A stretch of DNA of 64,000 nucleotides from Paramacrobiotus metropolitanus (lineage: Eukaryota; Tardigrada; Eutardigrada; Parachela; Macrobiotidae): positions 868,001-932,000 of the forward strand of contig NW_026570224.1 of the NCBI RefSeq assembly GCF_019649055.1, in the 5' to 3' direction. Of this stretch, positions 26,897 through 38,911 are shown in pieces (the first letter of the stretch is position 1; the number at the start of each line of letters is the position of its first letter). The translations under genes were made by a program, and so were the position numbers. The notes beneath the pieces were generated by a model. That model was not told the DNA's origin. It saw only the letters and a program-made list of their open reading frames with translations, and made no database searches.

Positions 26897-29800
26897 ATGA
26901 ATAAAACAATCAGCATGGTTTTGATTGGACTTGTTTCGCTTTTGCCATCGATCGTTCCTCAACAATACGCTGAATCCTATGCGCCCGGGGAAACGCAGCG
27001 TTACCGCTTGTCAACATTGGATATCCTCCCGGACGACGACTCCGCCAATGCGATTGTCATTGAAAGGGTCCGCGATAAGGAAGTCACAAAGTCTCCAGAT
27101 GTGCTACAACGGCGCAGGTTTCACCATAAAGAACAAGTTCTCACGGAAACCGCCCAACCTTTAGTTCACCCTGACGAGCCCGATTTTATTGTTAAACCCG
27201 AAATGTTTAAACGGCAAAAACGCGACCTTTTGCCATGGCAGCTAGCCTATCGCAGTCGCTACCAAGATTTTTTGAAAAAATCTCAGGAAGCGGATCCGGC
27301 GACTAGTACGCCCAGCACCACGAAAAAACCGCCGCGTTTACTCAAACAATCAAATCGGAGAAAATTTATTCGTCAGTTTGTCGGAGACGAAATGGCTTCG
27401 TCGATGATGGATGAGAACAGCGTCACCAACACGAAACCTGCTGTCGACGATCAAAGCACCGAGGATCGGCCGTTCGGCTTAGATGACCCATCAACTGCCG
27501 CCACCACCACAACAACCACTACCACGACTACTTCAACCACCACCAGCAAACAAACTACCGCTGAGCTGACAACAACTGAAGTCACTACTCCTGAGACCGA
27601 AACCACCAAGAAGAAGAAAAGGAAGCACAAGAAGAAAACCACCACCACGACCGTCGCCACCACGGAAGAAGACGACACCACCGAAGCGCCGACAACCGTC
27701 GATCCACGAATTGCTAAGGAAGCCGCGCGCATGAAAGAGGCTGCCGATGTGGTCAACGATATCATCGGCGGGATCAACGATAAGAAGGATGCTGACCGCT
27801 TTCCAAATCAGGACAACCTTCCCACGTGGGCCCGCAAGGAACTTGACATGGAACTTGATCCGCGAAAAAACCCGCTGCTGAAAGATTTAATGGTGGACAA
27901 ACACAATGTCCTCCGCTCCATGGTCATGCCGGCCGCTGCCAACATGCTCAAAATGGAATGGAACGAAGAAGCCGCCCGCATTGCACAGCGCTGGGCTAAT
28001 GAATGCAAATTCGAGCATGACAAAGGCGAAGTCCGTGTAACGCAACGTGAGTGCTAATTGTTTCCGCTTTTGCCTAATAGTAATACGATACATTATCATA
28101 CGTTCACTACATACAAAATGCATGCCACCTAATCAATAATCCATTACATGTTTTTTTCTTGTGTCCTGTCAAGCGTTTAGCAGCCATACGAATAAATAAT
28201 GTTGCAGAATTTAAATGCGGCCAAAACCTGGCACGTTCATGGCCTAAACCAATGAGCTGGAATCTGACTATGCAGCTGTGGTTTGACGAAAGGAAAGATT
28301 TTATCTTCGATGGTCACCCGCGAGGCATGGTTGGCCATTACACGCAGGTATGTCGACCCTCCGTGTCCATTTAAAAAACTGGAATAATGTTACTGAAACT
28401 TGGTTACAATTTGTAATGACGTCATTTCGTTGTAGTTGGTTTGGGCGCAATCTTATCAGCTGGGCTGCGGATACAAAGATTGCGGAACTTTCCACCACTA
28501 CGTCTGCGACTACTGTCCTGCGTAAGTAGACGGCAAATTTCACTTCTAAATACACAAATTTAAATATTTATATACAGATGCCTTATCTTTTCTATTTATG
28601 AAACATGAGAATTATGGATGACCTCTGTCAAAAGTATAGCATATTGGCTTGACCCCTTAAATAGCCCTATGGTATTGTTACAGGGGAAACGTGGATACAA
28701 GAAAATACAAACCGTACAAAGATACGCCTAAAGCCTGCGCTGCCTGTCCAAATGACTGCGATGAATCTGGCACGCTGTGCAGTAAGTTCAATAAAACGCT
28801 TAAAATTTTTCAACTGACTGTCATTAGAAAATTAATGATCGTTGAAAAATTAGCAGATCGAGGCAGTTAAAATCAGACCGTTTATGCCGGATGCTCTCTT
28901 TTTGTTTAAACAGCCATGTAATCATGGCCACGAGCGCCAATTGACTTAATTAACGTTCCTGTTAAAGCCGCACGACAGGTGCGTTTGTGCAAGGATCGCA
29001 GCTGCGCCGCGAATCGTGTACGACAGGGAATGATATATGCACATGTTATGTTTCTCACTTTTGTCTTCCAAACGGGCATGCACAAACAAGTTTTCCGTGC
29101 AAACTTTCAACAAAGGACTTATGAAAGGCGCGTGATCTTTTTCGCTGCGGTTCGCGCGCGATGATCAGCGAGTTCTCCCTGTCAAAAGGGAAAATTAAAG
29201 TAGATGAATTGATTTGCCATGCCGATCGATCACGTCTGGTTGCGGCAAGGTATTTTTTCGTTTTACAAGTGGTAACAACTGCATTAGTAATGCTCCTGCT
29301 AAATCACTTTGCTAAGTAGCAAGTGCTCAGTTGGAACAGTTTCAAAAGTTAGCCCACTGTAAAATTTATTAGCTGAGTAATATAAGTAGAGCCTTCGAAT
29401 TCCTTTGTTTAAATTTGTGCAATATACTATGATCCTGACCATGAGCCGACAGTCATACAGGAAACAACGCAAGCCCTGATCCATAACCAGTTTTTACAAC
29501 TACCGAGCTTTGGCGCTCATTATTAGTTTACCTCCCCTGATCGTTGTCTAGAACAAGGGAACAGGGTAGTGTATTGCATATTGTAAATTATTACTGCTTA
29601 TTTTATTATGATGTCCTTTATTGTGCCGGCTGGCAACTGCCCGTTCAACGGTGCACAAACACCTTCAAAGATGCCAAGGTATAAGAGGAAATAACAGCGC
29701 CAGATCATCGAACTGACGTTATTCAGTCAAGGACGTTTAAATTACAAACTCGTTAGCAGTCTGAAAAGAAAATTGCACGGTACACTGTGTAAAATCTTTT

Positions 29801-30111
29801 CCAGGGAAAATATTGCCGCTAGGATTATATGGCTTCTGTTGCATAGTTGTTCAAGAGAAAACTGTTTGATTGACTGGCAAAATGCTCATCTTTCTGCGTG
29901 TATTTTGTTGTAAATAACGCCCTTATTCAGTATCTATTTTAAGTGCATGATCAATTACCTTGCTTTCTTTCCAGCTAATACCTGTCCATATTACAATCAA
30001 TACGGCAATTGTGATGATTTGGAGAAAGAGTTCAGCATCTGCACCGACAAATCGTACGGTCTGGAAGACAAGTGTAAAGCTACATGCAAATGCAAGGGCA
30101 AAATTTACTGA
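26897..30111 (+). CDS. secreted CAP-domain (CRISP/antigen 5-like) protein with long Thr-rich stalk
   Basis: Five exons, 26897-28046, 28208-28347, 28436-28521, 28684-28781 and 29975-30111, sum to 1611 nt (536 aa). A signal peptide (residues 1 to about 22) is followed by a charged region with a furin-like KRQKR site at residues 105-109, a Thr-rich mucin-like stretch with a KKKKRKHKKK block, then the CAP domain from about residue 330. CAP marks are KHNVLR, MEWNEEAARIAQRWANEC, CGQNLA, the signature GHYTQLVWAQSYQLGCG across the exon 2/3 junction, and HYVCDYCPAGN. GQN replaces the usual GEN, as in wasp antigen 5. The last exon adds a Cys-rich tail (TCPYYNQYG, CKATCKCKG). CAP proteins are extracellular, with venom, immune or lipid-binding roles. 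The exon 2 acceptor is ambiguous: an upstream in-frame site would add about nine residues. Confidence 0.85.
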
Positions 30112-32203
30112 TCCTGCCATCGCCTGAAGTTGTTTTGCCTTTTTGCATTCTCTTTGTAATATTAATTTTGATCTTTTTTCCTCAATTTTTCGGTCTCTCA
30201 GTCGTAGATTTGGAGCGGTTTGAAAATGTTGGGTATTTTTTATTGTTGCCAAGTTTTGTAATGTGGTGGTGATACTGGCATGTTCAATTGTGCAATGTAC
30301 TTAATTTTCAGCCCTATAATTATGCATTCGTTTCATGCTTCAGTATGCAGTGGTCCACATGGTTATGATTCCAGTTTAATGGTTACTTTTAAAATTTTGT
30401 TTGTGTACGTTAACGTCATGCCTTTATTTGATCACTGCCTTTTGGGAATGATGTGGCAGCACTGCTTTGGTTTGGCACTTAGACGCTGTGCATGAATATC
30501 CGGAAATGAAAATTAATAAACTTTAAAGATTGAAAATCCAGACAAAATGTTTATTTGCGGCTTACTGTATCGTATACTAGAAGTCAGAAGACACTCAAAA
30601 TGCTCGTTTCATCTTGAATTGAATCGCTTATTTAGACTCTTCCCCTCTCCACGGGTTACCAACGCGTACGTACAGGGAGTTGCGAACTGAGAGACTGTGG
30701 CCGTACGAGGACTTCGAAGTTTTCGTCAGCATTTATCTATAGACCTCTTGATATCTCGTACATAATAATTAAAGTGTGCGAACAGCCTTTTTTTTACAAC
30801 TCTGCTTGCGGTAGAAAGAATTTATTAAATTAATTCCAAGTTGATGCATATGGCCTTGCCGGCATGATTCAGTTTCGTGCGTTAAGTTTTCGATCGATCT
30901 GACTTGAGTATACGCCGAATGTAAACAACTAGCATTTCGCTGATTACTGTAATGGCCAGGGTGATATTTAGATTGTGTATAAATAGTTAACTGCTTAATA
31001 AAACAAACAAGATTCCCTTTAATTGTTCGTTATTGTGTTCTAAGCTGCTGGTGCTAGAGTAAGAGCTCACTGTCATTTCCAAGTACAGATTTGTAAATGC
31101 AGTATGATTCATGATTGATCGAAAACCCTGGGGTGCACAAACGTTTTTCTTGGTCGCGCGATTTGGGTGCCTCAGGACAACGTAACTGCAATGCGCTTCA
31201 TCCGGTTGCATACAAATGCTAGAATAATGCTGTGTAACAATAGAACATGAGAAAACTAACGCATTCCGGCACAGCTTGAAAAAAATAACTGCTAATTTTA
31301 AAATAACTTTTGAGAACGAAATTCTAAGACTGCTTTGCTTCGTAGCACCAAGTGTTTGGAAATTACTGTTATCCCTTGTGTGCGCAAATTGTAACTAATA
31401 TTATCTTCTATGAGTAATAACCTCCTCCAGAGCAGATAATTCGATGAACTACATACAATGATTCTCAGATTAATCTAAAAATTATTCGTTTAGATAGCGG
31501 CTGCGCAGCAGACCCCAGAATACTAGAGTAGCGGCATTACCGCGTTGTCTCTCTAAACTGCATCGCTGGTCAGGAAGTGCCTCGCCCGTACTCTCCATCT
31601 CCAGTTTGTGTACTCGTTATCAAATTGCGAAATTAAATGGTTGGTGCTGGGTCCAGGTTTCCCATGGTTTTGAGTGTCATAGACAGGACAGTGTTATTTT
31701 ATGTTTGGTATACATTTTATTTAATTTTTCTGCTTAATTACATATTTTGCCACCTTAATTTGCATTATTATGACTATAAAATAATTTTGCTCGTTCGGTT
31801 TGGGAATGAAATCTTTTTTGACTACAGTATGAAATCTAATCTTCCGAAGTTTATGCCGTAGCTGTCGTGCCAGAGGTTTATTTGAAAGCATTACCGGTAG
31901 CAGCAAGAATTAATACTTCTACGGAATACAGAGTTAGAAAGTTACACCAAATTTGTCAAATGCGCAGTTCGTCCTTTAATAGTAAAGCTAATGAAGGTCA
32001 AATACTACAGCTTTCAGGTTTCCATTTGCCCCATTATATAATTATTGTATCAAAACTCCTATACTGGACAAATGCGCATTTTGCGTACTGCGATACAAAT
32101 TTTAACACGCATTTGCGTTAATTAATTTTAGAATAGTGAGTAGTAGTTGTGTTCAAGGATTAGATCTTGCTAAGATCAGTTAGGATGGACGGCTTATCTG
32201 GAA
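30112..32203. other. intergenic
   Basis: A canonical AATAAA follows the CAP gene at about 30515. No other gene features are recognised between the CAP gene and the minus-strand Met/Pro-rich gene. Confidence 0.4.
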
Positions 32204-32692
32204 TCAGTAACGGTAAGCGAATTGAGGAGCGAACGGATGCTGGAAGGGGAATCCCATGCCTGGACCTTGCATCTGCGGTCCGAATTGTTGCCACATGGCA
32301 GCCATGGGGTCCGGGTTCATTTGTGGACGGGCTTGATTGGCCGCTCCCTTATCGGCTCCCTGTTGGCGTGCCGGTTTATTGCGGGCCTTATCAAGGTCAG
32401 ATGGGTGGGGCTGCTGCATGGGTTGTGGGAAAGGCATTCCACCGGCGCCGGGCATGGGCATACCAAACATGAACGGCTGATTCATGGGAAAGCCAGCGGG
32501 CTGATTCATGCGAAAGCCAGCGGGCTGTTCTTGCTTGGCCATGTGGCTCTGTTTAGCTTCGGCCTGGACCGGAAGGGGATGGGCGGCGGCAGCCATTTGC
32601 TGTTGGGGCAGCGCTTTCATTTCGGTTTTCTGCGCATCTTCGGAGAAGATCGCTGGGATGAGGGTGACGAGTAGCACAACGATGGTCTTCAT
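32204..32692 (-). CDS. secreted Met/Pro/Gln-rich protein, single exon
   Basis: A single open frame of 162 codons. Residues 1 to about 17 (MKTIVVLLVTLIPAIFS) form a clear signal peptide. The mature part is almost devoid of structure-forming residues and contains no Cys. It has an imperfect repeat QPAGFRMN, QPAGFPMN, QPFMFGM and then a run of GMP, PGAGG and MQQP words, ending in an aromatic tail FAYRY. The composition resembles structural or adhesive secreted proteins and some peptide precursors. No processing site array is obvious, so I do not assign a function. The strong codon bias, the signal peptide and the absence of stops support a real gene. Confidence 0.7.
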   Translation of the reverse strand: MKTIVVLLVTLIPAIFSEDAQKTEMKALPQQQMAAAAHPLPVQAEAKQSHMAKQEQPAGFRMNQPAGFPMNQPFMFGMPMPGAGGMPFPQPMQQPHPSDLDKARNKPARQQGADKGAANQARPQMNPDPMAAMWQQFGPQMQGPGMGFPFQHPFAPQFAYRY

Positions 32693-35260
32693 CTTTGGTG
32701 GCAGTTACAACTAATTACAATTTATTACAGTACAGCCTGCCTCTTTGTACAAAAATATTTTTCAAGAAAAAAATTTCTGCGGAGTCCTTTGATTACTGAC
32801 AATCGTCTCTGCATTAAGTACATCTACGCGTTTCCAGTCAAAGATGTTGCCAAGCTATAATTATGTTGGTTGAAACATTACTAAACTTTTGATATAACAA
32901 AATATCTAGAGTAAGTTGATTAATTACTGTATACTTAAAATTTAGTATTCTATGTACTTACATATTTTATGTCCGCCCTATAAGTCAAAGTATTGTATGC
33001 CACAAGATAACAACATTCCAATTCAGTATAATTTACGAATTTTTGAATCTTTTATTAAGAAACTTTGGGCAAAACGTAATCGTACTTCTGTTTCCTATGT
33101 GAAGTAACTGTCAATATCTGTATTAACTGATGTTTGTAGTCTACTGTCCGCCTCAAAAACACCGCATAAAAATATTTGTATAGTGACGTTAAAATAATCC
33201 AGTCCTTGCGTACCTAACTATAGTTTACAATAAATACTACGTACAATATCCGAAATCTTGTATCTATTATCTGTACATAATCAAGTACATTAAATCCGTA
33301 CACTAGATTTCCGCACTTAACTTTATCTTTTTCTCTTATTCCTCACACATCTTACGTTTTTGGGCGCTACCTTTTATTCGGTAAACTTCCTTTGAAACTG
33401 TACTTCTTCTGCCCTTTATGGAAAAGACCCAGCGACAAGTTCTTACACGGGAAGAGAACCGCGAAACTGGGTCGAAAATTCGTTCAAAACCCTGTGAAGA
33501 AAAACCGGCACATGGGTGCCGAGAGTAAAAAATAAAAGGTCATGCACGCAAATAAAGGTAATGCCAAATGGCAGTGTACGGAGCCAAAAGTAGCACTCGA
33601 AAAGGTAGTGCACCAAATGAAAGGAAGCGCAAAAAGGTAGTGACCCAAGCTGAACAAGTTCGTTCACTGTATGTCTAAAAAGTAAAACGCCGGTAAAAGT
33701 AAGAGTATTCCTGCAACTACAAAATGCCAATACATTTTACTAATACAGTAATAATACGATATTACGAAAAATTTAGTGCGAATCGTCAACGTTAACACAC
33801 ACATTTTTATTGCACACGTAACACATCATTCAATACAGAAAGTCGAACCGCACGTGCTCGATATGGCAAACGCGAAGTGTGGGAGGATTCTAGAATATCC
33901 TTCAATTTTTAAGTAACACAGCTGGTGCCAGGCGCACGGTCAAAATTTGACCCCCGGAAATCATTGCCGACAGGGATGAAGAGTAGGTATATTATATTGT
34001 TTGGCGCTCGTTTTACGTCAATTGCAACAGCGTGTGACACGTTTTTGGGCAAAAAAGTAAATACATACCAAAAAATTATCTCGACACCTCGGGTTGAAGT
34101 AAATGCGGGACTTCGGAAATTGCCGGCTTTTATTTCCAAGTCAAAGCGCTAGGAATGCCTAACAAAAACACTCGCGTAGAAGTCGGGCGAACGGTGTGAC
34201 CTTTGCCCGTACGTGAAGGACACTCACTACGGAGTGGGGAAGGCTTACAGGAGGGGCAGGACCGCTAGGGTAGGAGATTGTAACCACCTCCCGTGTATAA
34301 GGACGCTCGAAGAGATCCGTCACTGTTAAGCTATTGGCCAAATTAAGAAGAATACTTGAATCCAGAAAAACACTGTCCTGGAAGACTGGTTTCATCCACT
34401 AGCTGGCAGTAGAGATGTTTGGGACATCGGCCTTCGTTGAGATGAGGATTCGCTTTGCTGGAAGGAAAAATTCGGGAAGTGATCCCCAGGCATCGGTCCA
34501 CGACTTCCTACGGAAGCGGTTAAGTATATCCAGTTGTTAAAAGAAAAAGCAGCCGTGATTTTGAAAGCAATGAATGCGCGTACGCAATATGCGCGACGGA
34601 AGAGTATCTACGTATATAAGCCACACTGATAATTCTGCTTGTTTGTTGTTATTAGTTTATCGTCAAATTCCAAATCACTTAATTATTGCAATATATTATC
34701 TTGCTGTCCCCCAAAAAATATTTACATCTAAATCTATAATACGAGTTACGTTCTCCTATATGTTCGGCGTATAACCATTATTAACCACTAATTAAAGCAC
34801 TCCCGTCGTAAAACTACTGTAATTGTTTATTGTATTAAGTACTGTACATATGCTAATCTACCTACGGTCCACGGACTCCTACGCAGCAGCAGCGGCCAGC
34901 GTACAGGATAGGATAACTACTACTGTATAACACATGATAACTACTATAATACATTTCCATCTGCACCTGCATGACGCATCCTGTAGGGCATTTCACATTC
35001 ATTTTTATGACAACATGAGCAGGAAATCAGAGCTATCAACAGTTAGGAAAATGTCTAATATTTTAAAAGTTTCAAAGCCTCAATGCAAACTTTGAGCATC
35101 TCTCACACAGAAGAAGCAGAAAACCGAACATTACGATCAAAAGTAATCGAGATACACAGGGCCATATAGTTCGTATTAGGAATCATAAGGCACGAAAATG
35201 GAAGAAAATGGAAATCAATGCAACTTAGACGAATATCAATTTATTACAAACTATCGTCAC
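32693..35260. other. intergenic with dispersed repeat
   Basis: It carries the second copy of the dispersed repeat (about 33500-33790). Open frames at 33909-34152 on both strands and at 34159-34395 have no recognisable domain. Confidence 0.4.
33500..33790. repeat. dispersed degenerate repeat, copy 2
   Basis: Repeated AAAAGGTAGTG-like words (GCCAAAAGTAGC, CGAAAAGGTAGTG, CAAAAAGGTAGTG), then GATATTACGAAA and TTTAGTG, in the same order as at 19390-19620. The two copies are diverged and of unequal spacing. Confidence 0.4.
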
Positions 35261-36025
35261 CTAAGCTTTTCGCAGAATATCATTAGCCCGCGTATTGGCC
35301 GCATTAACTCGATCATCCGTCACAATGGCCTTGGTGTTCAATCGATCGAGCTGCTGATTCTGACGCCCGATCTCCCGTCCCATATCCTGTCCCATGGCCT
35401 TCAATCCCGTCAACATCCCGCCCACCGCGTGCAGATTGTCATCCATCTCATCCTCCCGTGCATCGTTGGTAATGCGCTGAATGTATTGTTGCCGTTCCTG
35501 GCCCTGGAAGCGGGCGTTCTCCACTCCGCTCGGCTGGTCTGTTCGCACAGCCTCCACATCGCCGCGACTACGATTCTCCTCGAAACCCCGTTTATAATTA
35601 GTGGATTTTTCGAAATTCTTCCGTCGACGCCAGGGACAGACACACAAACCGCAGCATTTCTCCATCTGCTGCATGTTGCGCTCGGCCTCACGCATATCCT
35701 GGTTCATCTGGTCCATGTTGTCCTCCACGCGATCCAACTGTTCGCCTTGACGATACAGATTCTCCATGGTCTTGGCGCCAGCTTCTTGGGATTCCTCCAT
35801 CATGCGCACCATGCGCCGTGTGGAGTCCAGCGACTGGTCGGTGGTGCGATTGATCTGCAGATTTACCTGCTCCAGCTCGGACTGGGGGTTGGCGTGGGCG
35901 GCCGTGTAGCTGGGATTGTTGATGCCACGTTGGTTGGGCGCTGGACCGAGCAGTTCGCGACGACTGTCAGGCAGACCACCCCGTGGATTATCGTTCAAGG
36001 GCGAGAATCCTGCGCGATTGGCCAT
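35261..36025 (-). CDS. Snap25: SNAP-25 (synaptosomal-associated protein 25), intronless
   Basis: A single 254-codon exon. It has two t-SNARE coiled-coil helices: the first spans about residues 55-115 (STRRMVRMMEESQEAG, QGEQLDRVEDNMDQMNQDM) with the ionic-layer Gln in GEQLDRVE. The second spans the C-terminal 60 residues (ITNDAREDEMDDNLHAV, GRQNQQLDRLNTKA). Between them the Cys cluster CCGLCVC is the expected palmitoylation site that anchors the protein to the plasma membrane. SNAP-25 joins syntaxin and synaptobrevin in the complex that drives vesicle exocytosis. The protein carries an N-terminal extension of roughly 50 residues compared with vertebrate SNAP-25 (about 206 aa). Animal SNAP-25 genes normally have several introns, so the single exon is unusual. 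The frame is intact, so it is not a decayed retrocopy. Confidence 0.95.
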   Translation of the reverse strand: MANRAGFSPLNDNPRGGLPDSRRELLGPAPNQRGINNPSYTAAHANPQSELEQVNLQINRTTDQSLDSTRRMVRMMEESQEAGAKTMENLYRQGEQLDRVEDNMDQMNQDMREAERNMQQMEKCCGLCVCPWRRRKNFEKSTNYKRGFEENRSRGDVEAVRTDQPSGVENARFQGQERQQYIQRITNDAREDEMDDNLHAVGGMLTGLKAMGQDMGREIGRQNQQLDRLNTKAIVTDDRVNAANTRANDILRKA

Positions 36026-36425
36026 TTCTGGGTTTCCGTAATGTTAATGAATGTAACGGGATGCACGGGTTGCAGGCGGATGAAATTCTGAGGAAAAATC
36101 AGCAAGTCAGAGTCAAGCAGAGCACAGTGCCAGGAATGCGCGACACGATACGACAATAATGATAGGTGTAAATTCTGTAATAACACTCACTCACACCTGC
36201 GCGACAGATTGCGCAGTACCTTACACCAGCGATCACGAGTGAACTCACTTTTTGACAATTCAAACAATAATTCAAGATAATGATTCTGGATACTACAGGA
36301 TTACGAAGATAATTCAAAATTAAGGAGTAACCTTGTACATATACTTGTACTGAAAATAATTACAAGTTAGAATATTAGACAACATTAGACAAGAGTCTAG
36401 ACTTTGAAGTTCAAAACACTAAGTA
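36026..36425. other. 5' flank of SNAP-25
   Basis: About 400 bases between the SNAP-25 start codon and the MITE. No coding feature is seen. It likely holds the SNAP-25 promoter or a 5' untranslated exon. Confidence 0.35.
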
Positions 36426-36943
36426 CAGTGAAACTTCTCTACAACATACACCCTCCGTTCCAGGCTTTCTGAATGTTACAGAGGGGTGTATGTTATACAG
36501 AAGCACTGCCCCCAGGGGCACTGCCCTTAGGGGCTCAGGGGCCCAGCCCCCGGGGTGTTACTTCACCAAAAAAATTAACAAAATATCAGAGTATGGACAT
36601 TATTCGGTCTGAATGTTGGTTTTGCTGACCTTTTGTATGCTTGGAGTTGGAAGATCCGGTACTAAACAGAATAAAAACAGAAGCCGGAACCTTCTTTTAA
36701 AGACACCGAAATGATTTTTTTCACCAGCCTGGCCAACCGTATGTTACGCAGGGGTTGCAAAAGATGGTATTAAACACTGTTACCGGTTCCATAAAAGGTG
36801 TATGTTATAGCTGTAAAGGGGTGAATGTTATACAGAGAACTACCCCTGTGTTATAGTCTACCGGACGGTTTGGTTCCGAGCCTCATGCATGCAGTAAAGG
36901 GGTGAATGTTATAGGAAGGTGAATGTTAAGAGGAGTTTCACTG
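36426..36943. mobile_element. pogo/Tc1-mariner-like MITE
   Basis: The element is 518 bp and is bounded by TA on both sides (36424-36425 and 36944-36945). The inverted ends begin CAGTGAAACTTCTCT on the left and CAGTGAAACTCCTCT when the right end is read in reverse, the CAGTRAAAC-type terminus of pogo/Tigger-like elements. Internally, words such as GGGGTGTATGTTATA and GGGGTGAATGTTATA recur, and a GC-rich palindromic block (GGGGC and GCCCC words) lies near 36510-36555. There is no transposase frame, so it is non-autonomous. Confidence 0.7.
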
Positions 36944-36945
36944 TA

Positions 36946-37678
36946 CTAGTGACTGCGAATTGACAATGAGTAGAAAACAATAAACCATGAATTTCGCATA
37001 TTATATACCGTATACTAAGTACGCAAGCTCAGTTTATCATTGAATACGACATTCAAAGTGCAGAGATGAGATAGTATTTTCATTGATTTTTATGATAGTA
37101 TTTTCATTGATCGTTTAATCTAATATTTTATGGAATGGTGCGTTCATAATTACTGGCCTAGAGTAGAAGTCGTCATTTGGCACAGGTTACCGATTATAAA
37201 TTGAAAGGTAGTGACATACTGGCAAATTTGATACCGGTAACTGTCGTAGTATTCACCACAACAGTGTGATATAAACAGTGATGATCTGTACAACAAATAC
37301 AAGTACCGTACGAGTAGTTTTACGTTAATTGCAGTGACTGCTGTCCAAAGTGTATTACAGTATTTACTTTACCGTTGTATCGTTACTAGTGTGCTCTGTT
37401 GCTGACCTGAATTATTGTTATCCGCGCAACATTAAGTACCCGTACATAACTATTGTTTGGGCCTTTATCTGCATGTTGCGGTCAAATATTTATTTTGTCT
37501 TCGTGTAAAACGACAGATTATGAAGTCGCAAACAAATTCAGCGAGCAATAATGAGTTTAGGATAAAGTTAATTGGTCAAGAAAAGATAAGCCTTAACAGC
37601 TACAAAGTCCATCACAGAAAACCGAATGACACGGCGCAATATAAGGAAATATAAATGAGCAAAACCCAATAATTTTAT
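36946..37678. other. intergenic
   Basis: No gene recognised. It lies between the MITE and the 3' end of the GTP cyclohydrolase gene. Confidence 0.4.
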
Positions 37679-38911
37679 TTATGTATGTTTGATAAGGGAA
37701 ATAAATTCTTCACGGGTCTTTGGATCATCACGGAAGTTACCAAGAACCGAGCTGGTAATTGTTTTGGCTCCCGGCTTTTGAACTCCGCGCATAACCATGC
37801 ACATGTGCCTGCAATACAAAAGGAGTACTTTTATTAATCTTGCTCTTGATGTGAAAATGGGTTTATTTATACTACTGTATTCAAACTAATTATACCAGTA
37901 CGAAGGGAAACTTACGCTGCCTCCATAACCACAGCCACGCCGGCAGGATTAAGTGCTTCTTGGATGGCGGTGGCAATCTGCTTAGTCAGACGCTCCTGAA
38001 CTTGCAGACGGCGACTGAAGACTTCGACAATGCGGGCGATCTTGCTCAGTCCCAGCACGTGATTTTTGGGAAGATATCCCACATGGACCTTGCCCATGAA
38101 TGGCACCAAATGGTGCTCACACATGGAAAAGACATCGATGTCTTTGACAATGACCATTTCCTGATGGTTTTCAGCGAAAATGGCATCGTTGAGGATATCT
38201 GCCGACAAAAAATACTTGTACTCGTAACTGTGACAGGCTTATCTCCACTGGCGATTGTAGGTAACCTTTCGGTGAATTGAGTGCCGTTTAAATATAATTT
38301 GTGCTCCGCATATTATTGGTATCCAGCTTATGTGAGCATTAATCTTGTACGAGTATAAGCAGAAACAACAAAATTGCTCTGTTGTAGTGCAAAATAATAA
38401 GAGTGACCCTACTGCAGCCCTCGGCAAAAAGTGCCAGTGGTGTACTAAATCGTAGAGTGTTTTCTTTATTCTAATATCAGGTTTTCTTTATTTTAGGTTA
38501 CCGCTGTTAATTTTGGTAAAGGTAGCTTTGATAAATTTATGTACGGCTAGTGACGGATTTTATTCGTACATTTGTGGACCCAAGTAATTTGACAAGCTTA
38601 CCAGAAACTTTCTCCTCATAACCTTTGGTGAAGAAAAGGAAGGCCTTAGCGGCACGATCAGGCGTCTTAAGTAAACCCTCGCGGTCAGGATTTTCACCAA
38701 TGGAAGTTAGGAGAGCGCGATAGCTGGCAGCCATCTGCGGCATAGCCGGCTCGCGGATCATGGGGCTCAGCAAATCAGTCTCACCATCGTCACCATGTGC
38801 CCCAATCTTCTCCATGGCGTTAAGCTTGTCGTCCAGTGATTTGCTGGGGCTGAGATTCTTGGCATCTGCCTTGTCTTTACCGCTGAACAGTTGGGCCATG
38901 GTATTGAACAT
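37679..38911 (-). CDS. Gch1: GTP cyclohydrolase I
   Basis: Three exons, 38602-38911, 37916-38198 and 37679-37808, sum to 723 nt (240 aa). The enzyme converts GTP to 7,8-dihydroneopterin triphosphate, the first and rate-limiting step of tetrahydrobiopterin synthesis, needed by aromatic amino acid hydroxylases. The variable N-terminus (about 50 residues) is followed by the conserved core: [38 protein letters not shown] with the zinc Cys and catalytic His, [51 protein letters not shown] with the second zinc Cys, then TREEFISLI near the end. All active-site motifs are present. The start could be either the first Met (38911) or the Met four codons later (MAQLFSGKD). An AATAAA follows the stop within a few bases. 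Confidence 0.96.
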
